Shown: one piece after another, positions 1-10,631 of the stretch | Position numbering within the stretch: the stretch's first letter is position 1 | Layout of the letters: every line of letters starts with the position of its first letter | From: Cannabis sativa | Lineage: Eukaryota > Streptophyta > Magnoliopsida > Rosales > Cannabaceae | Reading direction: 5' to 3' | Length of the DNA stretch: 64,000 nucleotides | NCBI RefSeq assembly: GCF_029168945.1 | Contig: NC_083604.1 | Coordinates: forward strand, 66,170,211 to 66,234,210 | The notes under the pieces: generated by a model | Database searches by the model: none | What the model was told of the DNA's origin: nothing | What the model saw: only the letters and a program-made list of their open reading frames with translations | Program-made: the position numbers and the translations under genes

Positions 1-331
1 TTTTTAATAACTTTTCATATTGACTTTAACTATATTTAATAAATTAGTAAATTGCAATCAAATATAAAAAGTTACCATTTGGCAATAAAATATTTATATA
101 TATAAAAAGTTACCATTAAAGTTATTAGTATAATAATATATAGATATTTATTATTTTGAAACATAACTTATTTATGGGTTAAGCAAAAAAAAACTTATTT
201 TATAGTGTTTAAATTACTATTTAGTATTCATATAAATAATTTTAAAATATATTGAAATTTATAACATATAAGCTTAAAAGTAATATAAAAATTTATATAG
301 TATTATAAAATTAAAAATTAAAAAAATATAT

Positions 332-381
<50 letters not shown>

Positions 382-1756
382 GAGAGAAATATATAATTTC
401 ATTTTATTAAGAGAAAAAGATAAAAGATAACTCTCTTCTAAAAAAGAAAAAATAAAGACAAAAAAGATAAAAAAAAAAGATTAATAAATAAATAAATCAA
501 TGATGAGTTGTTAAGAAAAATAAACAGAGTTTGAAAAAAAAAACAATAAATAGAGAGATGTTAACTCTTAATGGTTGGGTGGTGGATAGCAAAAATAAAA
601 AAAATTAGTTTCGGTACACCTTCATGGATTTATTGAAAAGAATTCAGGTATTGATATCAATAAAATATTTGAGCACATTTTCCTAAATATTTTCAAAATT
701 ATGTATTGTGATGTAATTATCTCTTATGTATATAGATATAGACAGATAAATAGTTCAAAGATATTTAAGAAAAAAATTTAAATATGTTACAATAGTTTAG
801 AGATATTTTTTGTTTTTTTTATTATTAATAAATATAAGTTATGAAAAAAAAATGCTTTAAAAAATATATAAGTCGTAAAAAAAATAAGAACTGAAATATG
901 TGATGGTTATGCTATTTGAGTTATACAACTATATATATTTTTAAAAAAAAAAAATAAACCATTAATTAATTATTATATTTTTCTTAATTAATTAATGCAT
1001 CAATCAATATTTATAAAGAGAATAAAAAATAAAAAAGTAAGTGAATTAAGAAGATATTAGATAAATATATTTTGGGTGATTATATTGATTATTGTAGGAT
1101 AAGTAAACAATTTATAATTTTATATTGAAATAATTTAAAAATGTGTTGCACTCATTTGTAGATTGACGAGTGAATATTGTGAAATAGTATTTCCTTGTTA
1201 ATATATTTTATAAAAGTTTAGTTTAGGTGAAACAAAATAGTGCTAAAAATGTGGTATTAAGTTTTGGATCGTATAGTTTTTTTTTCAACTAATAGCACTC
1301 ACTAATTAAAAATTTGTATGTAAAATTATAATGTAGCTATTTTTCTTTTTGTATTGAACTTTTATAATTATGTATTTCTTTTATTAGGTTATCATTTTTT
1401 TTTTATAAAAGTTATTATAACTCATGAGTCATCCCATCCAAAAAAAAAAGAAAAAAAAAACTCATGAATTATGAACTAAATGCCCTTATTACAAAGAAAT
1501 TTTATCAAGTAATACAATTGAAAGTTGCTCTTAATTAGTGATGACATATGTGATGGTGGATTAGGAGTTTTTTAATTAGATTAACAACTTATGAATTCAA
1601 TGCACACGACATACATATAAGTAATTCTTTCTTCAATAAAAAGTGTTTATCTAACGGCATTTTTTAGTTTAACAGAATATACTTAAAAAATATTCTGTTA
1701 ATTTAACGATTAGGTTTGATCTCCCGTTAACAAATAAACATATATAAAATATAAAA
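1..1756. other. AT-rich noncoding DNA
   Basis: Very AT-rich sequence with many poly-A/T runs and no credible coding stretch. A GA microsatellite sits near 338-387. No LTR terminus, LINE tail or Helitron end could be recognised. If the Helitron that ends at 6001 starts upstream, its 5' end should lie here, but no convincing terminus was found. Confidence 0.6.
338..387. repeat. (GA)n microsatellite
   Basis: About 24 GA units with one interruption (GATA near 374). It is a simple-sequence repeat in AT-rich surroundings. Confidence 0.95.
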
Positions 1757-1760
1757 CTTT

Positions 1761-1805
1761 ACGATCGTGATGAAACTAATTTCCCTCAAATTACGATTCC
1801 ATTCA
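1761..1805 (+). repeat. 45-bp direct repeat, copy 1
   Basis: The stretch starting ACGATCGTGATGAAACTAAT recurs at 4357-4401 in the same orientation, with one T/C difference. The two copies flank the solo LTR and border two different gene-like fragments: the unknown exon here and the AAA-ATPase fragment at the second copy. It may be a duplication made during capture or repair. Confidence 0.85.
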
Positions 1806-1947
1806 AATCAGCAATTTTACTGGGATGAGATGCAACCAACATCGGTAGAAAAAGAATTCCAAAATAATACGAATGTTTCTTTGAGTTCCCATCAACATCC
1901 AGTAGCCAATGTTGAGCCTATTTTGAGCAATGAACCTGCAGCTGCAG
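1767..1947 (+). pseudogene. exon-like fragment, unknown protein, split by a solo LTR
   Basis: An open frame of about 60 codons is cut at 1947 by the solo LTR. The same frame resumes after the target duplication at 4083, reads eight more codons and meets a consensus-like 5' splice site (AAG followed by GTATGT) at 4106. Composition is protein-like, with polar residues, QQFYWDEMQP near the start and a short alanine run. This looks like the 3' part of an exon that was intact before LTR insertion. I do not recognise the protein family. Nearby fragments of unrelated genes suggest it was captured by a transposon rather than standing in its original gene. Confidence 0.4.
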
Positions 1948-2541
1948 TGTAACGCCCTAATGCTAAGGCACGTTACAGTGTTTTTTCAATTACAGTGCAA
2001 TCTTCGCTAATCGAAGAGTTTTCTTGAAAAACGTGTCAAATTAAAACTTTTATATTAATTAATAAACTTTATAATATATTAAAATATTTACAAGTGTCGG
2101 GATCCCATTTTCAAACTTTTTAAAAGTAATATTTCAAAATACACACTTTCCAGGTCGCACAGCGACTATCAAAATACAATTCCCAGATGTCCCGAGACCG
2201 AACACTCCAGGTCGCGCTGCTTTGACATGTACAATCCCATCCGAGCTCAGGTTCACTCCAGTTTAGTTATCGCCTTTCCTTTACCTACACATGAAAGTAG
2301 AACTGTGAGTCAACAGACTCAGTAAGAAAAGCATATAACATATCATACAACTTTCGACTTGTAACTAGGCGCCCATACACCTATTTACAAGGCTTATCAA
2401 CTGATTAAGAACGTTCTTAATGGTTGGTGCTATTGACCATGATATCACCCACTACCAGCACTATGAACGCACTGCGGGACCGGCACTATGTTCGTACCGC
2501 CATGATAGCATCAATGGCACCCAAGAGTACAATTGGCCATA

Positions 2542-2700
2542 ATATCACTCTTAACCAGTATTGTGCCTGTACTGCTGAACCGACACAATTATTGTGCCGC
2601 TATGATAGCGCCAATTAATACTCTCTGGGGTAAATATCACTCTTAACCAGTACGATGCTTGTACTGCCGAACCGACACAATTGTTGTGCCGCTATGATAT
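2542..2700. repeat. tandem duplication of about 92 bp inside the solo LTR
   Basis: The block beginning ATATCACTCTTAACCAGTA at 2542 is repeated from about 2634. Both copies contain the same GAACCGACACAATT and GTGCCGCTATGAT segments, and a more degenerate copy is visible from about 2440. It is internal to the LTR and not coding. Confidence 0.75.
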
Positions 2701-3028
2701 CACCCAAAACATACACAATCATACATACATCATGCATATATCTCATTTAACACGCTATATACAGTTCTTACCTATTTTTTCGAATTCAAGTGTGTTGGCC
2801 GACCTGAACGGAAATGCTCGCGCTAGATGGATGCCCTAATCACATTAAGTGCAACACTGATGAGTGACTCACCAAATCACTTTTCGGGGACTTAGACTTG
2901 AAACTAAAAGTTCCCAATCAATACACAACATGGCAATACCCTAAATATCTCAAAATTGGGAAAAACTAGGGTTCGGAAAATTCTCCCAACCGGCAGACCG
3001 GTTTCAACCGAAAGTCCTAAAACTGGAC

Positions 3029-3082
3029 ACCAACCGGTCGACCGGTTGGTACAGGTCCCCCAGAACCGGTCGACCGGTTCTG
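3029..3082. repeat. two adjacent perfect 22-bp palindromes
   Basis: Positions 3029-3050 and 3061-3082 are each perfect 22-bp palindromes with the same core AACCGGTCGACCGGTT, differing in their outer bases. A third imperfect copy (core AACCGGCAGACCGGTT) lies at about 2988-3003. These CpG-rich blocks stand out in an AT-rich LTR. Confidence 0.9.
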
Positions 3083-4356
3083 TGCTGGGAACACAAAAAC
3101 CAACACCCCTCACTCAATTCAACCCCAAACTTAACCAAACTCTCCAGGGTACCTATACAATGCATTTACAACATTTTCCAACCAACAAAACCAAGAAATA
3201 ACCACTAAGTCAAATTATGCCATTAAAGACCTAAGTTAAGGTTTTTATACTCAAATTAACACAACACCTAAATCAACCAACCAAACCAGCTGTTATAACC
3301 CTTAATTAACCCAAACTAAACCTAGAATTTGATCCCTAAGCATTTCAAATCAAAACAGTCACCAATACTCAAAAACACAAGCTCAAACTAAGAAGAAAAC
3401 TTTTAAAAACATGTTCTAGGGTTCTAGGGCTTTACCTCTTGATGAATCCTCCTTGAATTCTAGCTAAATCACAGAAAATTGGAAGGGAAAAGTCTGATCT
3501 TTGCCCTTGCTTGCCCCAGCCGAAAGAAAGAGAGAGAAGGAGAGAGTTCTATCTTGATTTTCCTTTGTTTTCTTTTCTAAATTAATTCAAAATGAAAAAA
3601 ATAGTTAATTGTAGTAATCCTTTGCTGAAAACTAATGCCATGTGTCATCAAATTAGGCAGCCACCAATCAACTTAATAGCAAATGACTAAAATGCCCCTT
3701 AACTTAAAACTAGGGCATTTCTAAAACTAGGGGTAAAATGGTCAAATCCCATAACCCCGATCAATCCCAATAATTTATTTTCTCTAAAATATTCCCCGCT
3801 AAGAAATAAAGTTCTAAACTTACCCATGTGATCAATCTAGCCATCCATCGCATTTTCCGTTGTCGCCGGGCAAAAATTACAAAAATTGCATATTTCACAT
3901 ATTAATCAAACAATACCCCTAGAGTTTAATAAAATTTCCGAAATTGAGAAATTACAACTCTAATATTTATTTTTAAATATTGGGGTCCAAAATAATTAAA
4001 TTCATAAATAATAATAAAATAATAGAAATTAGTGCTAATTGCCTTTTCTAATCCAATTTATTAAGGCGGTCGTTACATGCAGATTGCGGCAAAAGTACAA
4101 ATAAGGTATGTAACCATATATTTATAGCAAGCTGAATATATATTTTTCGTTTAATGGAACTACGTTTACTAGACACAATTTACTGAATCGCAATTGATGA
4201 TTTTGTAAATTATTTTTGTTACAAAATCTCACCCAGTTCAAGTAAATGCACTTGGAAAATAATAGAGCATCTGCAAGCACAAGTTAATCTTGATTATTGT
4301 AAACATTAACTTGGATTAAATAGTGCTACTTTTCATGTGAAGCATTATATGCTTTG

Positions 4357-4401
4357 ACGATCGTGATGAAACTAATTCCCCTCAAATTACGATTCCATTC
4401 A
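4357..4401 (+). repeat. 45-bp direct repeat, copy 2
   Basis: Second copy of the repeat at 1761-1805, one substitution apart and in the same orientation. Its right part runs into the 3' end of the AAA-ATPase-like fragment on the minus strand. Confidence 0.85.
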
Positions 4402-4640
4402 TTAGATCTATATTTTCTTTCGGAGACTTTGGAGATATCTCGTACCCGTCGTAGCAGAGAAACCTAGCCATGGCAGCAATGAAGTTGGTTTTTCCAGTAC
4501 CGGAAGCTCCGTAGAGTAAGTAGCTTTGTTTCCAAACGTGACCTAATGTGTGGTAATATTGTTTGATTTTTGTCTTCAATTCTGCATCTATTGGGTCAGA
4601 TTCTATTAGTATCTTTTTGTTTTTTGTGTTGATTGAATCA
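4382..4640 (-). pseudogene. BCS1-like AAA-ATPase gene fragment
   Basis: Read on the minus strand, an open stretch carries the hallmark block of plant mitochondrial-BCS1-type AAA-ATPases: KQYYHTLGHVWKQSYLLYG, then a Walker A loop (GASGTGKT) and an AAMARFLCYDGY segment. The frame stays open upstream to about 4630 (ESDPIDAELKTK). The Walker A proline usual in these proteins is replaced by alanine. Walker B, sensor motifs and both gene ends are missing, so only about 80 codons of a roughly 450-500 residue protein are present. With unrelated fragments on both sides, the simplest reading is a captured or duplicated gene piece. Family assignment is fairly firm; function is not expected. Confidence 0.7.
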
Positions 4641-5670
4641 GTATAATCATATTATATATGAATCTAATTAATATGTGTATGTACATATATAAAGATATAT
4701 AATTTTTAGATTTAGTTAGTTGATAGTGGCAATAAATATTTAATTGGGGACTATATGCTTTGTTTAGTGGTGGTAGTGGTAGAGGAAGAGGTATGGAGAT
4801 GAAGAGTGATCGAGATAAGATTTATGCACTTGGAGTATTAATGTAAGAATCTCATTACTTTCTTTTTTGCTTATATATGCTTTTCTTAATTTTGTTTTTA
4901 TCGATCATTATTAATTTTTCATGGATTTAGTCGATTCTATACCCATTAACAGGAGTGAGATGTAATAGATACCCAAATACTTTAAATTTTTATGGGGTTC
5001 ATTGCAAATCAGGTAGTGTTATAAAATAAATTTGCGCTTAAGAAGGAGACAATTGAAGTGCAATTTTTTCTTTTATCATTTTCTAGCTTTGAATTCGAAG
5101 TGATGGGTTTGTGAATGTCAGTGATAACTTACAACTGAATGTGAAGACATTATCCCATATCACTTTAAGATGATCACACACTATTGATTATGTTAGACAC
5201 AAACACTAATGAATACAAGTAAGTTTTTCTAGGCTCGAGCTGTTGCTGCCATGGTTTCAAGGGTTGTTTTCCTCACTTTCTCACTTGTTACTATTTGATG
5301 AAAGTCTAAATTTTGTTTGATGGAATATTTAGAATCAGTGTTGAAAAATAATAAAGAATCTTTGATTTGATATTGGATAGAGGAGAATTGTGTCATTTTT
5401 TCGAAAACTTAAAGAAACAACACAGAAAACTAAAATCATTCTAATGTTTATTATTGGTCTTGGTATTTGGGCTTATAGTGGTTTCTTAGAAATATTATAT
5501 ATGATATTGATATTGTTGTAAGTTTAAGCTTGAACTTGCCAGTATGGACACAATCTATAAACTACAAGAAACCATTCTTATTAAGAAATACTATTCATCA
5601 TTCAAAAGTTATATTTTTGTAATTTTCATTCCTTTTTTTTACAGCTTCCTTAATGTCTCCTCTTTATTAG

Positions 5671-5745
5671 GATCACAAGGATGAAGATGGATTTTTATAT
5701 ATGACTTACAGGGGAGAACACACTTATGAGCAACAATGTTTTAAG
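5671..5745 (+). pseudogene. WRKY-domain-like exon fragment
   Basis: After a polypyrimidine stretch and an AG acceptor (TTATTAG, ending 5670) a 25-codon frame reads DEDGFLYMTYRGEHTYEQQ. This resembles the second half of group III WRKY DNA-binding domains, where a D-E-D-P segment is followed by TYRG-HTC. The final zinc-ligand cysteine would be tyrosine here. No WRKYGQK heptad is found close by. It is likely a gene scrap inside the Helitron ending at 6001. The match is short, so the call is tentative. Confidence 0.45.
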
Positions 5746-5961
5746 TAAAATAAGAACTTTAAAGTTGTACATTCCCATAGCTTTGTCTCTTCAAACCAAT
5801 GTTATCCAATTAATGATTAAACTCTATTGATGATGTCTATTGCAATTAATAAATTCAATGCCATCAATTATATTTTGATGAAAAGCATTATCATTATTTG
5901 TTTTAAAATTACATATGAAAATTGAAAAAAAAAATTATAACCATAATTAAAACCTAAAATA

Positions 5962-6001
5962 AAACTTAGTATACGTGACTTGTCACGTAACATCTATCTA
6001 G
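5962..6001 (+). mobile_element. Helitron 3' terminus, plus orientation (Helitron C)
   Basis: TTAGTATACGTG leads into a perfect 7-bp stem (TACGTGA/TCACGTA, 4-base loop, 5972-5989), then 12 bases on the terminus CTAG ends at 6001 and is followed by T. Hairpin, spacing and CTAG-T match the 3' end of plant Helitrons. The same terminal sequence occurs in reverse at 9903 and 25895, so the three belong to one family. The 5' end of this copy was not located. The gene fragments at 1767-5745 lie on its upstream side and may be cargo. Confidence 0.65.
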
Positions 6002-6735
6002 TATATTATATATATACATGAAAAAAAATTGAGAAGATATAAAAGAAAAATTAAAAATAAATTTATATTATATAGTATTTTTTTATTCATTAAGTAAAAA
6101 GAAATATATACATATTTATAATGGCACTCCAAAAATTTAACACACTGTAGATATATATATTTTATATATATATATAAAAAAAAAGTAATGTATGATTTAC
6201 CATGAAGAGAACAAATATTAATTAAGGGGTAAGTTGAAAAATATTACTTTTATTAATCAATTAATTAAATTTACCTTTAATTTTATATTTAATTGAAATA
6301 TACCTCTTTTTATATGTATTGTACCCAAAATATCCTAACATAAGAGAGTCACATAGAGAGTATCTTGAAGTGACAGGGGTAAAATTGGTACAATATTTAA
6401 AAAAAAAAGGTAAAAATGATAGATTAATATAAAAAGAATATCAAGTGTAATTTCCTTTACAAATATTTAACAGACCATATTAGAATATCTTGTGTTGAGG
6501 TCAAGTCACCCTATAGACTAATAACTCAACCTTATTATTCAAATGACATTTAACGATCTAATTTTGTTCATTATTAGTCAAGAACATCAATAGAGAATAG
6601 AAAGAATAAAAAGAATGAATAGATTTATTTTCTATGGAAGAAAAAAAATTATATCTATATACATTTAGAGAAAAAGAAGAAATTGATAAAGAAAAAATGA
6701 GAGAAAGTAAATAATTACTTTTTATAAGCCATACT
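6002..6735. other. AT-rich noncoding DNA
   Basis: No coding or terminal signature seen. The stretch links the Helitron terminus and the truncated LINE and contains short TA runs. Confidence 0.6.
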
Positions 6736-6739
6736 ATAT

Positions 6740-8951
6740 TACCATGAGAGAACAAAATAATTATTTCGAATTGTTGGCTCAACAGGAGATTTATTGGAAG
6801 CAGAGATCGAAATAGTTTTGGCTTCATAATGGTAACAAGAATACCAAGTATTTCCATGCTTCTGCAAGTGCTAGAAAGAGAAACAATCAAATACGCCAAT
6901 TGCAAAATACTGCTGGAGTTTGGACCGATTGGGCAACTGGCCTTGATCAGGTAATTGTCCAGTATTTTTCAGATCTGTACACTGCTAGTTGTTCGACAAA
7001 TGCTAGGGTTATTAGAGAGATTAATTGCACTGTTAGTACCAGACAAAATGAAGAGCTCTTGAAACCAGTTTCTTGCGAAGAAGTGAGACTTGCCTTGTTC
7101 CAAATGCACCCTGACAAAGCTCCAGGGCCAGATGGGATGGGTCCGGGTTTCTTTCAACACCACTGGAATACTGTTGGGTTAGATGTGGTTAAACTTGTTC
7201 AGGATTTCTTTCATTCAGGCTCCTTCCCAAAAGAGTTGAATGAAACTAATCTTGTTTTAATCCCTAAAAAGAAGAATGTCGCTACAATGGGAGATTTGAG
7301 GCCTATCACTCTTTGTAATGTTGTCTACAAAGTGATCTTTAAAGTTCTTGCTAATCGGATGAGAGATATTATCGATCTTATTATCTCAGACACTCAAAGT
7401 GCGTTCATCCCTGGACGCCTTATCTCAGATAATATTATGGTTACTTTTAAAGTCATGCACTATCTCAAATGAAAAACAAAAGACAAGAAAGGCTACATGG
7501 CTCTTAAATTGGATATGAGTAAGGCCTATGATTGGGTTGAGTGGAGTTATCTTCATGTTGTGATGCTTCAAATGGGATTTGCTGAAAGATGGGTTAACTT
7601 GATTATGTTTTGTGTATCATCTGTAAGCTATTCTATTATGCATGATGGTCATCGAATGGGCCCTATTCTTCCCTCACGTGGTATTCGTCAGGGCGACCCG
7701 TTATCTACTTATCTCTTTATTATATGTGCTGAAGGCTTCTCTGCTCTTATCAAGAAATTTGAATCTCAGCATCTCCTCCAAGGTTGTCGCGTGGCTCATG
7801 GGGCACCATCCATTACACATATGCTCTTTGCTGACGATAGTTATCTGTTTTGTCAAGCAACGCCTGGTGCAGCTGTGGGGATTTCTAATCTACTTCAAGT
7901 TTTTGAGAATGCTTCAGGACAAAAAATTAACTTCCACAAGTCCACAATCTTTTTTAGTCCGAATACTAGTGCTGAAAATCGGACTCAAATTTGTAATTGA
8001 CTTGTCATGCCTGAAGCATCAGAAGGGAGTTTGTATCTGGGCCTCCCGAATATTGTTGGTCGAAACAAAAATGCAGTACTGGGATTCTTGAAGAATAAAG
8101 TAATTGCAAGAGTTAATAGTTGGGATGGTAAGCTTCTTTCCCGTGCTGGTAAAGAGATCCTTCTCAAAACGGTGGTTCAATCCCTTCCAACATACGCAAT
8201 GAGTGTCTTTCTTCTTACAAAAAGTACATGCCTTGAAATTGAGAAGGAGATGGCTCGGTTTTGGTGGAAGACATCCTCAAGTAAAGGACGAGGCATAATT
8301 TGGATGTCTTGGGAACGTATGTGTGCTACAAAGTCTGATGGTGGCTTGGGTTTTCGTAGCTTGCACGACTTTAATCTTGCTATGCTTGCTAAGCAAGGTT
8401 GGCAGCTTTTGTGCAAACCCGATTCCCTCGCGGGGAAAATTTACAAAGCTAGATATTACCCTCATTCGGACTTCCTTACTGCCGAGTTGGGTAACAATCC
8501 TAGCTTTGTTTGGCGAAGCATTTGGAGTTCTCAAGATCTTTTGCGTTCTGGAATTCGGAGAACTATTGGCTCTGGTACAAATGTCAACATTCTTCATCAT
8601 CGGTGGCTCCCTAATTTGAAGAATCCGTATGTATCTGTGCATCACCCTGGGTTAGTGAATAAATATGTTGACTCTCTCTTCATAACAGATTCTAGAGTAT
8701 GGGATACTGATGTTGTTAGGGACATATTCTGTGCCTCGGATGCTGCTGCAATCCTAGGAATTCCTCTCAGTCTTAATGCTACATGTGATTCCTGGTCTTG
8801 GATGTATGAGAATACTGAAGAATTCTCTGTGAAGAGTGCTTACGGTCATCTTCGAAGGCAGAAACAAACTCAGCTTACTAATGCTGAACATAGCTTCTGG
8901 GATAAACTTTGGGGGTTGTGTATACCCCCCAAAGTCAAAAACTTCTCGTAG
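6740..8951 (+). pseudogene. LINE-A reverse transcriptase (broken)
   Basis: The domain is spread over three open segments (6900-7472, 7497-8000, 8007-8951) in one frame, separated by in-frame stops. Typical plant L1 RT blocks are seen in order: HPDKAPGPDGM, LRPITLCNVVYK, SAFIPGRLISDNI, ALKLDMSKAYD, RGIRQGDPLS and the catalytic FADD box near 7830. After RT comes LSRAGKEILLKTV and the FWWKTSSSKGRG segment. One stop lies upstream at about 6815. At least three stops (about 6815, 7470 and 8949) replace codons one C-to-T or G-to-A change away. RT copies RNA at a nicked target in active relatives. Here it cannot be made as one protein. Confidence 0.85.
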
Positions 8952-9844
8952 CGAGCTGCAACAAACAACCTTCCCACTTGCGTCAACCTGGTTTTTAGAC
9001 ATGTGGAAGTGCCTACTGCTTGTCCTGTGTGCAAAACTCAGCCCGAAACCACATCCCATGCTTTGATTTTCTGCAACATTGCTCTTGCCTGCTGGAGGAA
9101 GGTTGGAGTTACCTTTGTTTTTGATCCTGGAGGCCAATTCCGCAGCTGGTTAGAGTTGATCTTTACCTCAGCCACTGCAGAACAAATGGCTACTGTTGCT
9201 ATGGTTTGCTGGACCCTTTGGAAAGCCAGGAACAACACTGTTTGGAAAGCGAAAAACACTTCTGTTTTGAATATTGTTGGATAAGCCACAATTGCACTTG
9301 ATCAATGGAAGAAAGCTCAAGACAAAATATCTCTATCATCGTTATGCTTAAATAACAAAGTTGATGGAGTTGAGCGTTGGACTAAACCCGAAACTAATAC
9401 AATCAAGTTAAACGTTGATGCAGCGACTTTTGAAATGGCTTTGGCATTGTGGCTCGTGACCACTTTGGCAATTGTTTGGAGGCTCGGACAGGCTGTTTTG
9501 GTGGAGTTTACTCTGCTGCAGTAATTGAGGCCTTGGGAATCAAAGAGGCGCTTAGTTGGATCAAAACTAAAAATTGGGACCATGTTGTGGTTGAGACGGA
9601 TAGCCTAGTCACTATACAAGCAATCCGAAGCTCTCAAACCATGGGGTCGACTTTTGGTTTAATTATTCAGGACTGTCGTTCTGCTTTATTATCTTTGCCC
9701 AATGTTCATTTATATTTTGTTAAACGATCAGCAAATCGTGCTGCACATTATGTTGCTAGGCAGTCTCGATTTTATGCTGGTGGTAGCATTTCTGATTTTC
9801 CTATTTCCTCTGAACTTCAGAACCTTATATATTCAGAATGCTAA
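8952..9844 (+). pseudogene. LINE-A zinc-binding region and RNase H (broken)
   Basis: After a stop at about 8949 the frame continues through a cysteine-rich segment (CPVCKTQPETTSHALIFC, about 9021-9075), the zinc-binding zf-RVT region of plant L1 elements. A further stop and a frameshift precede the RNase H part, open at 9449-9844. That part contains EALGIKEALSWIKTKNW, VETDSLVTIQAI, and VKRSANRAAHYVAR near the end, which are the conserved features of the plant LINE RNase H. The stop at 9844 is followed by a short 3' UTR and the A-tail. Confidence 0.8.
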
Positions 9845-10631
9845 TTCATTTCAATGAAGTTGATATTTCATTCAAAAAAAAAAACTTACATATATATACA
9901 TACTAGTAAAAAGTTACGTGCGAGGCACGTATACTAATTTTATGTTAGGTATTTTTTACTTTATTTAAAAGATATAATTAACAATTAGATTATTATTATG
10001 TATATCTAAATAATGTAATTTATAATTTTGACAATTAAAAATAAATACTGGATGTAATATATTATAGTGTTTAAGAAAACTTGATAATTTAAGTGTAATA
10101 TGTTCTTAAGATAATCTAAAAATCAACTAAAAATTCATGTTCAAATACTAAAGAAAACACAACTTAAATGTGTGTGAAATAGAAAAGAAAATTAAAAATC
10201 AATCTCTAAATTATTGATAATTGAAGATAATATCTATCTAAAAGTTGTAGATAAAAAATCTCTTTTTAACAAATTATAATGTGAAATGTTTTAGTTAAAA
10301 TACTTTATATATCTAGAACACTTCTAAATGGTTAATACCCATTGATGGGTACTAAAAAAAATTAATAAGATAACAATCTAATAACATTTTATGGCAAGTT
10401 TCTAATAATTATTTTTAAAAAAAAAATTATATTTATTTTTTATAAAATTGAAAATAATAATTATAACAATACTTTGAAAAAATTATAAATTATTTTTAAA
10501 AATTAATTGAAATTACTACTTTATAATTTTATGAAATTGTGAGTTTATTAATAATTTATTATTGTAAAACTAAGAATCATTTACATGTATATTAATGTGT
10601 TTTTTTTAATAGGAGAATAAGAGCTTGATTG

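Larger units (their letters stand above)
1948..4077. mobile_element. solo LTR, Ty3/gypsy Tekay-like
   Basis: A 2130-bp block starts TGTAACGCCC and ends GGTCGTTACA, so its termini are short inverted repeats bounded by TG and CA. It is flanked on both sides by the 5-bp target duplication TGCAG (1943-1947 and 4078-4082). No primer binding site, coding domain or second LTR is present, so it is the product of recombination between the two LTRs of a full element. Length and TGTAAC termini fit the Del/Tekay chromovirus type, as does the LTR at 35659. It holds a duplicated unit of about 92 bp near 2542-2700 and two perfect GC-rich palindromes at 3029-3082. Confidence 0.88.
6736..9884 (+). mobile_element. 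LINE-A, 5'-truncated L1-type retrotransposon
   Basis: This plus-strand non-LTR element lacks ORF1 and the endonuclease. It begins inside the linker upstream of RT (ELLAQQEIYWKQRSK) and ends in a short A-run at about 9874-9884. In order it keeps the reverse transcriptase, the RT-associated zinc-binding region and the C-terminal RNase H. Several stops and frameshifts show it is dead. Truncation at the 5' end is the usual outcome of target-primed reverse transcription. I could not find a convincing target duplication. Confidence 0.85.

Noticed and set aside
2904..3201. Overlapping frames on both strands in the solo LTR.
   Set aside because: They run through the GC palindromes and their surroundings inside a noncoding LTR, with no recognisable domain.
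6558..6905. 115-codon minus-strand frame overlapping the LINE-A start.
   Set aside because: Low-complexity composition of AT-rich DNA, no domain, opposite to a LINE in the overlapping part.
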